A stretch of DNA of 64,000 nucleotides from Ornithinimicrobium sp. F0845 (GCF_023015765.1 NZ_JALKAL010000006.1:124001-188000); one strand, 5' to 3'. Counted from the stretch's first letter, positions 51,676 through 62,261 are shown. A program made the numbers and translations. Notes: generated by a model from the letters alone, not told the origin.

Positions 51676-53067
51676 GTGCGCGTCGAGGACCTGCGCCCCA
51701 TCGAGCTCTTCGCCGGTCTCAGCGACGAGCAGCTCGCCGAGCTCCTCGCGGCGTCGGAGGAGATCGCCTTCCAGCCGGGCGAGACCCTCTGGGTCGAGGG
51801 CGGTCACGCCGACGACTGGTGGGTCCTCGTCGACGGCGTCATCGACCTGGTGCGGCGCACCGAGCGGGAGGACATGGTCGTCGGCCGGATGGACGCCCCG
51901 GGCCGGTGGGCCGGAGGCTTTCGCGCGTGGGTGGAGACCGGGCGCTACCTGGCCGCCGCCCGCGGCCTCGAGGCGGGCCGGGTGCTCAGGGTGCCCGCGA
52001 CGGCGCTGCGCGACCTCACGGCACGGTGGTTCCCGTTCGGCAGCCACCTGATCAAGGGCGTCTACGGCATGGCGCTGTATGTCGAGTCGACCGCCCGCCA
52101 GCGCGACGCCCTGGCCACCCTCGGCAAGCTCGCCGCGGGGCTGGCCCACGAGATCAACAACCCGGCCGCGGCGGCGACCCGGGCCACGGCCGCGCTCGGT
52201 GCGGCGGACGATGCCCTGTTCGCCTCGCTGAACGAGCTGGCCAGGCACGGGATCACGGCACAGCAGTTCACCGCCCTGGACGACCTGCGCCGGGACCTGG
52301 CCTCCCGGCCCGCCCCCGCCTACGTCGACCTGGCCGAGATCGAGGACGCGCTGGCCGAGCGGCTGGAGGCCAGCGGGGTGGACCGCAGCTGGGTGGCGGC
52401 GCCGGTGCTCGCCTCGGCCAACGCCGACCAGCAGTGGTGCGACCAGCTCGCCGAGGTCGTCGACGAGCGCTCGCTCCAGGCCGGCCTGGACTGGGTCGTC
52501 GCCAGCCTCCAGGCCACCGTGCTGCGCGCGGAGATCACCGAGTCGACGCGGCGCATCTCCGAGCTGGTCGCCGCAGTGCGTTCCTACTCCCAGATGGACC
52601 GGTCCGCACTGCAGCAGCTGGCCGTCACCGAGGGCCTCGAGAGCACCCTGCTGGTGCTGGGCCACCGGCTGCGGGACGGCACCGTGGAGGTGGTGAAGGA
52701 GTATGGCGAGGTGCCGCGGATCGAGGGCTACGCCGGGGAGCTCAACCAGGTGTGGACCAACCTGATCGGCAACGCCCTCGACGCGATGGCGGGCGAGGGC
52801 ACGCTGCGGATCACCACCCGTCCCGGCGACGACGGCGGTGTCGTCGTCGAGATCGGTGACTCCGGCCCGGGCCTGCCGCCCGAGGTCGCCGAGCGGGCCT
52901 TCGAGGCGTTCTTCACGACCAAGCCCGTGGGGCAGGGCACCGGTCTCGGGCTCGACATCGCGCGCCGGATCATCGTGGAGCGCCACGGCGGCACGATCGA
53001 GATCGACTCGGAGCCCGGTGACACGGTATTCCGGGTCGCGCTGCCGCCCGCACCCCCCACCACCTGA
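51676..53067 (+). CDS. Cyclic-nucleotide-binding-domain histidine kinase
   Basis: This 463-residue protein has an N-terminal cNMP-binding-like beta-roll (ELFAGLSDEQLAELLAASEE, FQPGETLWVEGGHADDWWVLVDG), a helical DHp with LAAGLAHEINNPAAAA (His158 is the phosphate acceptor), and a HATPase domain with NQVWTNLIGNALDAM (N box), EIGDSGPGL and TTKPVGQGTGLGLDIARR (G boxes). No membrane segments are seen, so it should be soluble. It forms a pair with the upstream REC-flavoprotein, so the two probably link a redox or nucleotide signal to flavin chemistry. Starts at GTG 51676. Confidence 0.93.
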   Translation: MRVEDLRPIELFAGLSDEQLAELLAASEEIAFQPGETLWVEGGHADDWWVLVDGVIDLVRRTEREDMVVGRMDAPGRWAGGFRAWVETGRYLAAARGLEAGRVLRVPATALRDLTARWFPFGSHLIKGVYGMALYVESTARQRDALATLGKLAAGLAHEINNPAAAATRATAALGAADDALFASLNELARHGITAQQFTALDDLRRDLASRPAPAYVDLAEIEDALAERLEASGVDRSWVAAPVLASANADQQWCDQLAEVVDERSLQAGLDWVVASLQATVLRAEITESTRRISELVAAVRSYSQMDRSALQQLAVTEGLESTLLVLGHRLRDGTVEVVKEYGEVPRIEGYAGELNQVWTNLIGNALDAMAGEGTLRITTRPGDDGGVVVEIGDSGPGLPPEVAERAFEAFFTTKPVGQGTGLGLDIARRIIVERHGGTIEIDSEPGDTVFRVALPPAPPTT

Positions 53068-53120
53068 CCGACGCCACCACCTGACCCACCTCCTGCAACG
53101 GCCGGCGCGGAGCGCCGTGA

Positions 53121-53173
53121 TCCGGTGGGTGCACCCTGGTGCGGTGGGAGCGCCCTGGTGCAGTGGGAGCGCG
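53121..53173. repeat. Short imperfect tandem repeat after histidine kinase gene
   Basis: A unit like GGTGGGAGCGCCCTGGTGC recurs about three times between 53121 and 53173 (GGTGGGTGCACCCTGGTGC, GGTGGGAGCGCCCTGGTGC, then AGTGGGAGCGC). It lies between the histidine kinase and the hemerythrin gene. No gene is seen in this stretch. Confidence 0.65.
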
Positions 53174-53186
53174 GTCGGACCGCGGG

Positions 53187-53687
53187 TCAGGCTTGGGCGC
53201 AGACCCAGCCGGCAGGCATCTCACCCTCGAGGATGAAGTCGTGCAGCTCCTGCTTCGCCTCGTCCGCCAGCACCACGTCGCCCTGCGGATAGATGATCGG
53301 CTCCTCCTTGGCGTTGTGCGCGGCCAGGGCGCCGAGGAGCTCGCGGCACCGGTCGGCCGCGGCACCGGAGCCGCTGACCGGGGCCGTCAGGGTCGCAGCC
53401 TCCTGCTCCAGGGCGTCCAGGACGCGCCAGATCTCGCCGTGCTCGCGCAGCATCACCAGCACCGGGGGCAGCATCCCGGCCGCGCGTAGCGGGGGGAACA
53501 GGAACTCCTCCTCGAGATAGATGTGGCGCCGCAGGGCGCTCCCGGCCCGGGCCAGCTCGTCATCGCGGACGACTCCCGCCGACAGGCCCTCGGCGAAGGA
53601 CTCCAGCCCCGCGTCGATCTCGTGGTGCTCGCGCTCCAGAGCCTCGGTCAGCGTGTCCGGTCCGTCGTGGTGTCCACCCGCAGCCAT
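53187..53687 (-). CDS. Hemerythrin-domain protein
   Basis: This 166-residue protein has the hemerythrin four-helix pattern with metal-binding residues spread as expected: EREHHEID, RRHIYLEEEFLFPPL, MLREHGEIW and LAAHNAKEEPIIYP. Such proteins hold a di-iron centre and bind oxygen or sense iron/oxygen. The ATG at 53687 is chosen; a longer frame upstream lacks support. The gene is convergent with the histidine kinase gene and divergent from sigA. A shared redox theme with the nearby flavoprotein pair is inference. Confidence 0.9.
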   Translation of the reverse strand: MAAGGHHDGPDTLTEALEREHHEIDAGLESFAEGLSAGVVRDDELARAGSALRRHIYLEEEFLFPPLRAAGMLPPVLVMLREHGEIWRVLDALEQEAATLTAPVSGSGAAADRCRELLGALAAHNAKEEPIIYPQGDVVLADEAKQELHDFILEGEMPAGWVCAQA

Positions 53688-53818
53688 GCCGCCAGCATAG
53701 GCCGCCGAAGACGCACGGACGAGCCCCACCCAGCCCCTGCCAAAGGTGCGGCGTCGGCGGGCCAGGCACACGGCATACTGCAGCAGAACCTGCTGGTCAG
53801 GAGGGATTGACAGGGTGT

Positions 53819-53852
53819 GGGAACATCTTTGCGGTCCGACTGGTTTTATAAT
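53819..53852 (+). promoter_or_regulatory. SigR/SigH-type promoter candidate for sigA
   Basis: GGGAAC at 53819-53824, an 18-nt spacer, and GTT at 53843-53845 match the GGAA(T/C)-N18-GTT signature of SigR/SigH (thiol-stress) sigma factors. A TATAAT at 53847-53852 overlaps the end and could serve a housekeeping promoter with a weak -35. The leader to the sigA start is about 130 bp. In Streptomyces, hrdB has a SigR-dependent promoter; use here is inference. Confidence 0.5.
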
Positions 53853-53983
53853 GGAGGCAGGCAGACCTCCCGGTCCACCGGATCGGGTCGCCTGGATTGC
53901 CGAACACTCCATCGTCCTGGGTGCTTCGCCGTGCCCGGCGCACTTCCCCGAGTCCGCCCCCCAAGCGCCCCCGAAAGTAGCTG

Positions 53984-55819
<1,836 letters not shown>

Positions 55820-55849
55820 CCGGCGCAGGCCAACCACTTTCGCATACTG

Positions 55850-55886
55850 ACGATGCCCCGCCCCTCACGCTGGGACGGGGCATCGT
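55850..55886 (+). terminator. Intrinsic terminator of sigA
   Basis: ACGATGCCCCG at 55850-55860 pairs perfectly with CGGGGCATCGT at 55876-55886 (11 bp, 15-nt loop). It lies 30 bp after the sigA stop and just before the convergent CWB2 gene's end. The following bases are GCAGTATG (an octamer discussed in the findings), not a T-run. Confidence 0.8.
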
Positions 55887-55910
55887 GCAGTATGTCGTGG
55901 GGCAGCGAGC

Positions 55911-56405
55911 TCAGGGGGCCTCGCACAGCGTGGGGTCGGCGTAGGCCTTCAGCGCGTCGAAGACGGTGTCGTTGACCGCGCCCTCGCCGCCCATGACATG
56001 GATGTAGCAGGGCTGGAGCCGCGTCAGCTCATTGCGGGTGACGACCGGGATACTGTCCTGCGTCACGAGAAGGAGCGGTCCGTCGCCGAAGTGGCTCAGA
56101 CCGATCGCGAGAGCATCCGGATACATCTGGCCACTGGCGATGTAGACCGTCCCGGTGATCGTCGCGTCCCAGCCGTAGGCCACGCTGATCTGCGCGGCCG
56201 TCGCGTAGCGGTTGGCACCCCAGACCCGGCTCACACCGTCCTCGGTGACCACGTCCTGCGGGGAGAAGTGGGCGGCCGTCCGCTGCTGGGTCGACCCCTT
56301 CCCGGTGGCCTCCCCGGCGTCCTGGGTGGCGATGGCGGCACCGGCCAGGGCACCTCCGGCGATCAACGACAGACTCAGGATCCCGCTCGCGAGCTCACGC
56401 TTCAT
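55911..56405 (-). CDS. Secreted CWB2 cell-wall-binding protein, single repeat
   Basis: This 164-residue protein has a signal peptide (SGILSLSLIAGGALAGAAIA) and a single cell-wall-binding repeat-2 (SRVWGANRYATAAQISVAYG, then TGTVYIASGQMYPDALAIGLSHFGDGPLLLV and YIHVMGGEGAVNDTVFDAL). CWB2 repeats fix proteins to teichoic-acid-like or other wall polymers and usually come in threes; one alone is likely a small wall protein or adaptor. Two Cys residues at the end (QPCYIHV and PTLCEAP) may form a disulfide. The start is ATG 56405 after a weak GAGAGAG site. Confidence 0.85.
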   Translation of the reverse strand: MKRELASGILSLSLIAGGALAGAAIATQDAGEATGKGSTQQRTAAHFSPQDVVTEDGVSRVWGANRYATAAQISVAYGWDATITGTVYIASGQMYPDALAIGLSHFGDGPLLLVTQDSIPVVTRNELTRLQPCYIHVMGGEGAVNDTVFDALKAYADPTLCEAP

Positions 56406-56591
56406 GGTCCAGTTCTCTCTCTCGAGATGAGGGTCGACGCACCCTGCGTCGCCCGACAGGGAGGAAGCGTCCTGGTGACTGGTCCCCCGTGTTGAGGTGA
56501 AGCATGGCCACCTGGGTCGCGGCCGTCAAGAGGCTTCGGCAGACAGCGACACGCTACGCATTCGGTAGGGCGCGGTAACACCACACGGCGC

Positions 56592-56813
56592 GATGCTCCT
56601 CTGTTTGGCAGGCGCTGGGCTGGCGGTCGCGACACGACGCGCCCATTGGGCCAGCCGGCCGCGACAACCAGCCCGGCGGACGTCTTCGGGCGCCCTCCGG
56701 TTCTTATGGCCGACTGTGCAGCCGGCCCGAGGATCACCAAGGCGCTCGAAGACGCCTCGGTGGGGCCGGCGGTCGCGACACGACCGATGCTCCGCTGTTC
56801 GTCAGGCGGTGGG
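56592..56813. repeat. Direct repeats in the 450-bp gap before the TgpA-like gene
   Basis: The gap 56406-56859 contains no gene I can support. A 28-bp sequence starting GATGCTCC at 56592-56619 recurs, diverged, at 56786-56813, and GGCGGTCGCGACACGAC occurs at both 56622-56638 and 56768-56784. The pairs stand about 146-194 bp apart in direct orientation, as in a local duplication or remains of a small element. Confidence 0.65.
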
Positions 56814-56859
56814 GTGGATTCTCTCCGCCCCACGCGCCCGGTCGGGGGAGGGGGCCCAC

Positions 56860-59175
56860 CTACCGTCGGAGGAGGCGGCCCGGGAGGGCGCGCAGGTAGT
56901 GCCAGCCGCTGCGGGGGAACAGCTTGGCGCTGGCCCGGATGTTCCACGGCAGCTTGGCCGAGACCGAGTCCAGCACGCGCATGACGTCGCCGTGCATCGT
57001 CGTGTCGTCGGTGTCCTGGGTCCGTGAGGCGTCGGCGTAGCGTGCCCGCTCCAGAACGGTCGTCGCGCGGCCCATCGCGTCGGCCGTGGGCCGGTCCAGG
57101 CGCGCGGCGGTCACGTAGTGACTGGCCATCTCGCGCGGGCTCCGGTCGGGCGGGGGGTCGATGCCGTAGTCCTCCAGGGACCGCTTCAGCAGCTCCCACT
57201 GCCCCTCGATGCGCTCCTGCGGTGTGGCCGCATGGCGGAGCACCGACTCCCGGTGCCGGCGACCGGCGATCGCGACGACCGCCATCAGGACGCCGAGCAG
57301 CACGACGACGACCAGGGCACGGAGCAGGATGGGCGCCGCGGAGCGCACGAAGTCCTGCAGGTCCTCCCACCAGCTGGTGTCCTCCGCGGTGCCCTCCGGC
57401 TGCTGGGTCGGGACGCCCGTCGGGGTCGCCGTCTCGGTGACCGTCGGGACCTCCTCGCCAGCGCCGGAGTTCAGCTCGCTGTAGGGCGGGGGAGGTCCGG
57501 ACCGGATGCCCGGGGTGGGCTCGAAGCGGGTCCACCCCAGGCCGTCGATCCACAGCTCCGGCCAGGTGTGCGCGTCGGAGACCACCACGGAGAACGACCC
57601 GTTGGCCTGCAGCTCGCCGGGCAGGAACCCGACCGCCATCCGGGCCGGGATCCCCTGCTGACGGGCCATCATCACCATCGCCGTGGCGAACTGCACGCAG
57701 TAGCCCTGGCGGGTCTGCAGGAAGTGGCTGATCGCGTCGTCGCCTCCGGCCCCCGGCGCGAGCTGGAGGGAGTAGGTGTAGAGGCCGCTGCGGAAGTGCT
57801 GCTGGATGAGGTTGGCGACCTCGAGGTCGTTGGTGGCGTCCCCGACGACCTGGTCCGCGAGCGCCGACAACGCCGCCTCGCCGTCGGGGTCCACCTGCAG
57901 ATAGTCCTCCCACTCGCCCGGGTCGGCCTCCGCGTCGCCCACCCCGTCGGGGACCCGGCCGGTCTGGGCGACCTGCAGGAAGCTGACCTGATAGGTGTCC
58001 GGTCGCTCCGAGACCCGCACCGCGGCCAGCTCCGCGTCCCACTGCATGGTCGTGTCCTCGGACGTGACGCTGAGGACCGGACCCGGGAGCGCCAGGTGCG
58101 GTGCGCCCAGGCTGTTGCTGAGGACGGACATCTCGGCGACCTGGAGGGAGAGCTCATCGGCCATGGCGGCCTGGGGCGAGGTGCCCGGGGTGAGCTGAGG
58201 CGCCTGCGGCGGGCCGGGGTCGTAGTCGGGTGGGAGCCAGCGCTCGCCGTCATACTCGTTGGTGGCCGTCACCCGCAGGGGTTGCAGGGGGCGGCTCGGC
58301 GAGCGGAACCGGATGACCGGATCGTCCGACTGGTCGTGCAGGTCGGCGGTGACATCCATCGTCTCGGTGAAGCTCACCTGGCCGCTGCCGCCGACGGAGC
58401 GGCCGTCGGGGTCGCGCGCCAGGCCCTCGGCGAAGAAGGTCGGAGGCAGGTGCGGGACGACGGAGGCGAGCACGAGGGCGCCCAGCACGGTCACAACGGC
58501 CAGCACCCGGGCCACCGTGCGATGTCCGCTCGGTCCGTGCGAGACGTCGTGGGCGCCCACGCTCTCGCGGCGGTCGGCCGAGCTCCACCCCGACACCAGC
58601 CGGTTGCCCTGCTGGGCCACCATCAGGAGCCAGGCCAGGGCCGCTGCGGCGAAGAACCACGGGTCCATCGCCCGGCCACTGTTGGAGACCGAGACCAGGA
58701 AGGCCGCGGCCAGCGGCAGCCCAGCCGTCGCCGGGGCCCGCCCGGTCACCCCGATCGCGTCGACCGACACGGCCGTCAGCGCGAGGACGGAGACGATGAG
58801 GAACTCCACGCCCTCGTTGGTGGGTGCTGGAGCGGCGAAGGACTGCAGGGTGCGCCCGGCCTCGCGGAGCAGCTCGGTGGCACGGTCGAGGGTGTCCGGC
58901 CCGGGGACCACCACCCACATCAGGGTGTCGCTCAGGTAGCGCCAGACGAGGGCCCCCAGGACGGCCAGCGCCTGGCCGAGGACCACGAGGGTGGGGTCGG
59001 CGTCCAGGCTGCGCAGCACCGCGCCGACGACGGCGACCAGGAGGACCAGCAGGATCGCCGGCCCGATCCAGTCACCCTCCCTCAGCAGGTTGGTCAGGGG
59101 CCAGGCGACGGTGAGCGTGGCCAGGGCGGCGAGCCCGGCCTCCGGCCACAGACCACGGTCCAGGTTGAACCTCAT
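56860..59175 (-). CDS. Transglutaminase-like membrane protein (DUF3488/TgpA-type)
   Basis: This 771-residue protein has six or so N-terminal membrane segments (the first WPEAGLAALATLTVAWPLT), a long extracellular region and a C-terminal membrane helix near residue 625. The transglutaminase-like site reads QTRQGYCVQFATAMVMMARQQGIPARMAVGF (Cys), VVSDAHTWPELWIDGLGWTRFEPTP (His, Asp). This architecture is TgpA-like. Such genes occur with MoxR ATPase and DUF58 genes, as here; the role is unknown but probably peptide or envelope protein modification. The ATG at 59175 is ten bases after the DUF58 stop. Last gene of the operon. Confidence 0.9.
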   Translation of the reverse strand: MRFNLDRGLWPEAGLAALATLTVAWPLTNLLREGDWIGPAILLVLLVAVVGAVLRSLDADPTLVVLGQALAVLGALVWRYLSDTLMWVVVPGPDTLDRATELLREAGRTLQSFAAPAPTNEGVEFLIVSVLALTAVSVDAIGVTGRAPATAGLPLAAAFLVSVSNSGRAMDPWFFAAAALAWLLMVAQQGNRLVSGWSSADRRESVGAHDVSHGPSGHRTVARVLAVVTVLGALVLASVVPHLPPTFFAEGLARDPDGRSVGGSGQVSFTETMDVTADLHDQSDDPVIRFRSPSRPLQPLRVTATNEYDGERWLPPDYDPGPPQAPQLTPGTSPQAAMADELSLQVAEMSVLSNSLGAPHLALPGPVLSVTSEDTTMQWDAELAAVRVSERPDTYQVSFLQVAQTGRVPDGVGDAEADPGEWEDYLQVDPDGEAALSALADQVVGDATNDLEVANLIQQHFRSGLYTYSLQLAPGAGGDDAISHFLQTRQGYCVQFATAMVMMARQQGIPARMAVGFLPGELQANGSFSVVVSDAHTWPELWIDGLGWTRFEPTPGIRSGPPPPYSELNSGAGEEVPTVTETATPTGVPTQQPEGTAEDTSWWEDLQDFVRSAAPILLRALVVVVLLGVLMAVVAIAGRRHRESVLRHAATPQERIEGQWELLKRSLEDYGIDPPPDRSPREMASHYVTAARLDRPTADAMGRATTVLERARYADASRTQDTDDTTMHGDVMRVLDSVSAKLPWNIRASAKLFPRSGWHYLRALPGRLLRR

Positions 59176-59185
59176 GACGCGAACC

Positions 59186-60439
59186 TCACGTGAGCGCCCC
59201 CACCCGCCGGGCGGCGCGCAGCTGCTCCCACGCACCGGGGACCGAGTCGTCCGGCCCGACCAGCACCGTCTGCCACCCGGCCTGCGTCAGCACCCGGGTG
59301 TGCCGGGCAGCGGTCGTGGGGTCACCGTTCGACTCGGCGCGGAAGGCGTCGGAGTCGAGCACCATGGCCATCGCCGCCGAGCCGGGCTCCCGCACGGCCG
59401 CGAGGTGGCTGAGCTCGGCCTCGTCGTGCGCGACGACCACGGAGATCAGCAGGACGCCACCCGAGGTGAAGCTGTGGGCCGCAGCGGCCAACGGCTCCAG
59501 GCTGGTGCCCTGGTCGGCCCGTGCCCGGGCGAGCGTGGCGAGGGCCTCGTCGAGCCCGATCTGCACCCCGGCCGAGCCGTCCTCGACGGTCCGGTGGGTC
59601 AGCAGGTGGATCACGAACCCGTCCTTGATCAGGTGCCGGGCCAGCGAGGCGACGGCGCTGACCGCCCACTCGAAGGAGACCTGGTAGCCGGTGCCGGGGT
59701 GGGCGCCGGCCCGTGAGTCGAGCAGTAGCACGGCCCGGCGACGCGCGGGACGGTCCTCCTGGCGCACCATGATCTCCCCCCGGTGCGCGGTGGCGGGCCA
59801 GTGCACGCGACGCAGCTCGTCGCCGTCGCGATACTGCCGGATCGACACGTCGTCCTCGCCGTGCAGCGACACCATCTGCGGGAGCTCGCCCTCGGTGCCC
59901 CGGCCCTGGCCGGCCACGCGCCGGTCGCCGAGGTCCCAGACATAGGGCAGGACGAGCAGCTCGACGGTCGCGGGCAGCTGCAGCGCGACGTGGGTGAGCC
60001 CGAACGGGTCGCGGCGCCGCAGGGTGATCGGCCCCACGGCGAAGGCCCCCCGGTGGCGGCTGCGCACCTGGTAGTGCAGCCGGCGCGACTCCTGCGGCGT
60101 CATCCGGGGCAGGATGAAGCGCGGCCGGTCGCCGAGGGCGTAGTCGAACTGCTCCTCGGCCAGGAACATCGGCGTGGGCCGCTTGCCGACGTTGGTGAAG
60201 TGGACCTCGACGGTGCCCGCCTGGTCGGGGTTGAGCCGGGCCGGGGTCACGGTGCGCTGCACTCGCAGGGTCGGCGGCGTCGCCCGGACCAGCAGTCGGG
60301 CCAGGAGCGGCAGGACCACCAGCAGCAGCCCCACGCGCGTCACGTCGCGATAGCCGAGGACCATCCCGGCCAGGGCGATGACCGCCCCCAGGCCCAGGAA
60401 GACCTGGCCCCGACTCGTCAGCACCCCCGGGGCACGCAC
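59186..60439 (-). CDS. DUF58 domain protein
   Basis: This 417-residue protein has two membrane segments at the N-terminus (QVFLGLGAVIALAGMVLG and GLLLVVLPLLARLLV) and a DUF58 domain with the conserved stretch RQYRDGDELRRVHWPATAHRGEIMVRQEDRPARRRAVLLLD, reminiscent of a von Willebrand factor A-type fold. These proteins pair with MoxR ATPases, probably as chaperone-dependent assembly partners. The start is GTG 60439 with a GAGGAGAG site. It is the middle gene of the MoxR-DUF58-TgpA unit, 10 bp from both neighbours. Confidence 0.93.
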   Translation of the reverse strand: MRAPGVLTSRGQVFLGLGAVIALAGMVLGYRDVTRVGLLLVVLPLLARLLVRATPPTLRVQRTVTPARLNPDQAGTVEVHFTNVGKRPTPMFLAEEQFDYALGDRPRFILPRMTPQESRRLHYQVRSRHRGAFAVGPITLRRRDPFGLTHVALQLPATVELLVLPYVWDLGDRRVAGQGRGTEGELPQMVSLHGEDDVSIRQYRDGDELRRVHWPATAHRGEIMVRQEDRPARRRAVLLLDSRAGAHPGTGYQVSFEWAVSAVASLARHLIKDGFVIHLLTHRTVEDGSAGVQIGLDEALATLARARADQGTSLEPLAAAAHSFTSGGVLLISVVVAHDEAELSHLAAVREPGSAAMAMVLDSDAFRAESNGDPTTAARHTRVLTQAGWQTVLVGPDDSVPGAWEQLRAARRVGALT

Positions 60440-60449
60440 GTCCCTCTCC

Positions 60450-61424
60450 TCAGCGTCGACCGGAGGGCACGGGGGTGCGCTGCAGTATGTCGGACACCAC
60501 GTCCGCGGTCGTCCGTCCCGTCAGCTGTGCCTCACCGCTGAGCATCAGGCGGTGGGTCAGCACGGCCGGCGCCAGGGCCTGCACGTCCTCGGGGAGCACG
60601 TGGTCGCGCCCGACGAGGGCGGCGTTGGCGCGGGCCGCGCCGAGCAGGTGCAGCCCGGCGCGCGGGGAGGCGCCTAACCTGATCGAGGGGTGCTGGCGGG
60701 TCGCGGTGACCAGCGCCACGACATACTCCCGCAGGGCGGGGGCGGTGTGCAGGCGACGGACGGCGCTGATCTGGCGCTGCACGGTCTCGCCGTCGGTGAC
60801 GGGCTCGAGGGAGCCCAGCGGGTCGGCCTCGCCATGGGACTGCAGCATCGCCAGCTCGGCCGCCCCGGAGGGGTAGCCCATCGAGATGCGCGCCATGAAA
60901 CGGTCGCGCTGCGCCTCGGGGAGGGGGTAGGTGCCCTCCATCTCGATAGGGTTCTGGGTGGCCATCACCAGGAACGGACCGGCCAGCTCGTAGGTGCTGC
61001 CGTCGACGGTCACCTGACGCTCGGCCATGCACTCCAGCAGCGCCGACTGGGTCTTGGGGGAGGCCCGGTTGATCTCGTCGCCGACCACGATGTTGGCGAA
61101 GATCGCGCCCCTGCGGAACTCGAAGGTGCGGGTGTCCTGGTTGAAGACATTGACGCCCGTGATGTCGCTGGGCAGCAGGTCGGGCGTGAACTGGATGCGG
61201 CTGACGTTGCAGTCGATCGAGCGGGCCAGGGCCTTGGCCAGCATCGTCTTGCCCACACCCGGCACGTCCTCGACCAGCAGGTGGCCCTCGGCCAGGAGCA
61301 CCGTCACCGCGGTGCGGAGGGCGTGCTCCTTGCCCTCGATCACGGTGCTGATCGCCCGGTGGATGGCACCGGCGACGGACTGCACGGAGTCCAGGTCGGG
61401 AGCTGGCCCTGCATTCACGGTCAT
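60450..61424 (-). CDS. MoxR family AAA+ ATPase
   Basis: This 324-residue ATPase has Walker A EDVPGVGKTMLAK, Walker B IVVGDEINRASPKTQSALLE with the MoxR sensor QNPIEMEGTYPLPEAQRDRF, and a lid domain ending LAPAVLTHRLMLSG. MoxR ATPases act as chaperones for assembly of partner proteins with VWA-type domains. It is the first gene of a three-gene minus-strand unit. The ATG is at 61424; longer upstream frames overlap the mraZ promoter region and have no ribosome site. The unit is divergent from mraZ. Confidence 0.94.
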   Translation of the reverse strand: MTVNAGPAPDLDSVQSVAGAIHRAISTVIEGKEHALRTAVTVLLAEGHLLVEDVPGVGKTMLAKALARSIDCNVSRIQFTPDLLPSDITGVNVFNQDTRTFEFRRGAIFANIVVGDEINRASPKTQSALLECMAERQVTVDGSTYELAGPFLVMATQNPIEMEGTYPLPEAQRDRFMARISMGYPSGAAELAMLQSHGEADPLGSLEPVTDGETVQRQISAVRRLHTAPALREYVVALVTATRQHPSIRLGASPRAGLHLLGAARANAALVGRDHVLPEDVQALAPAVLTHRLMLSGEAQLTGRTTADVVSDILQRTPVPSGRR

Positions 61425-61658
61425 GGAGGTGATCCTGCCTCGTCGTCGAGCGTCGGTGCGCGTGCTTCTCTCGTAGAAGCCTACGTGCCCGGCGGCCAAC
61501 TCCGATGGTCCGTCGCCCGGGTTGGTGAGCACGTGAGACAGACGCCCGACGCGGCGCTGAGGTTGCAGTCCCTCCGGTGCTCGTTTCCCCCACTTTCCCC
61601 CCACCTTCCTGACCTGCACAAATGCTCTGAGCAAGCCGCGAATTGCCGTCGGATGGCG

Positions 61659-61710
61659 TTGACAGTGGTGCAAAGTGGAGTACTGTGGGGCGCATTGGAT
61701 GGACCTGGAG
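61659..61710 (+). promoter_or_regulatory. mraZ promoter with four MraZ boxes
   Basis: TTGACA at 61659-61664, a 16-nt spacer and TACTGT at 61681-61686 form a good sigma-70 promoter. Overlapping it are four TGGNN pentamers on an exact 10-bp period (TGGAG 61676-61680, TGGGG 61686-61690, TGGAT 61696-61700, TGGAG 61706-61710), the arrangement of MraZ operator repeats. Autorepression of the mra cluster is therefore likely. The rest of the 61425-61740 gap shows only a 6-bp-stem hairpin at 61464-61480. Confidence 0.8.
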
Positions 61711-61740
61711 TAGCCATCGACTCGGGAAGGGGTGGTCACG

Positions 61741-62172
61741 GTGTTGCTTCTCGGCACCTACTCGCCCCGCCTGGACGACAAGGGACGGATGTTCCTGCCG
61801 GCCAAGTTCCGCGACAAGCTCGCCGGGGGAGTGGTGATGACGCGTGGTCAGGAGCGCTGCCTCTACGTCTATCCGATGGCCGAGTTCGAGAAGGTCGCCG
61901 AGCGCCTGCAGAGCGGCCCGACCACCAACGCCGGAGTCCGCGCCCACCAGCGACTTCTCCTGTCCGGCGCCTCCGACGAGATCCCCGACAAGCAGGGCCG
62001 GGTCACCGTCCCGGCGATCCTGCGGGAGTATGCCGGGCTGTCCCACGAGTGCACCGTCATCGGCTCCGGCGACCGCCTCGAGATCTGGGACGCCCAGGCC
62101 TGGGCGACCTACGTCGCCGACCACGAGGACGCCTTCGCCAACCAGAGCGAGGAGGTGGTCCCGGGCCTGTAG
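61741..62172 (+). CDS. mraZ: MraZ, transcriptional regulator of the division/cell-wall cluster
   Basis: This 143-residue protein has the two DxxxR-type SpoVT-like repeats of MraZ: GTYSPRLDDKGRMFLPAKFRD near the start and PDKQGRVTVPAILREYAG in the second half. MraZ forms a ring that binds TGGG-type repeats upstream of its own gene and represses the cluster. Four such repeats precede it here. The GTG at 61741 gives the canonical length; a GTG nine bases earlier is too near the ribosome site. First gene of the dcw cluster. Confidence 0.95.
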   Translation: MLLLGTYSPRLDDKGRMFLPAKFRDKLAGGVVMTRGQERCLYVYPMAEFEKVAERLQSGPTTNAGVRAHQRLLLSGASDEIPDKQGRVTVPAILREYAGLSHECTVIGSGDRLEIWDAQAWATYVADHEDAFANQSEEVVPGL

Positions 62173-62261
62173 AAGTCGATCCCCCACCTCGCCCCACCCC
62201 GACCCCCCACCTCACTCCACCGACCGGCCCTGATGTCTGGTCTCCAGCCGCACCGCCCGCA

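Noticed and set aside
53807-53852. Classical TTGACA/TATAAT promoter for sigA
   Set aside because: The two hexamers are 34 bp apart, twice the usual spacing, so they cannot be one promoter; only the -10-like element remains a candidate.
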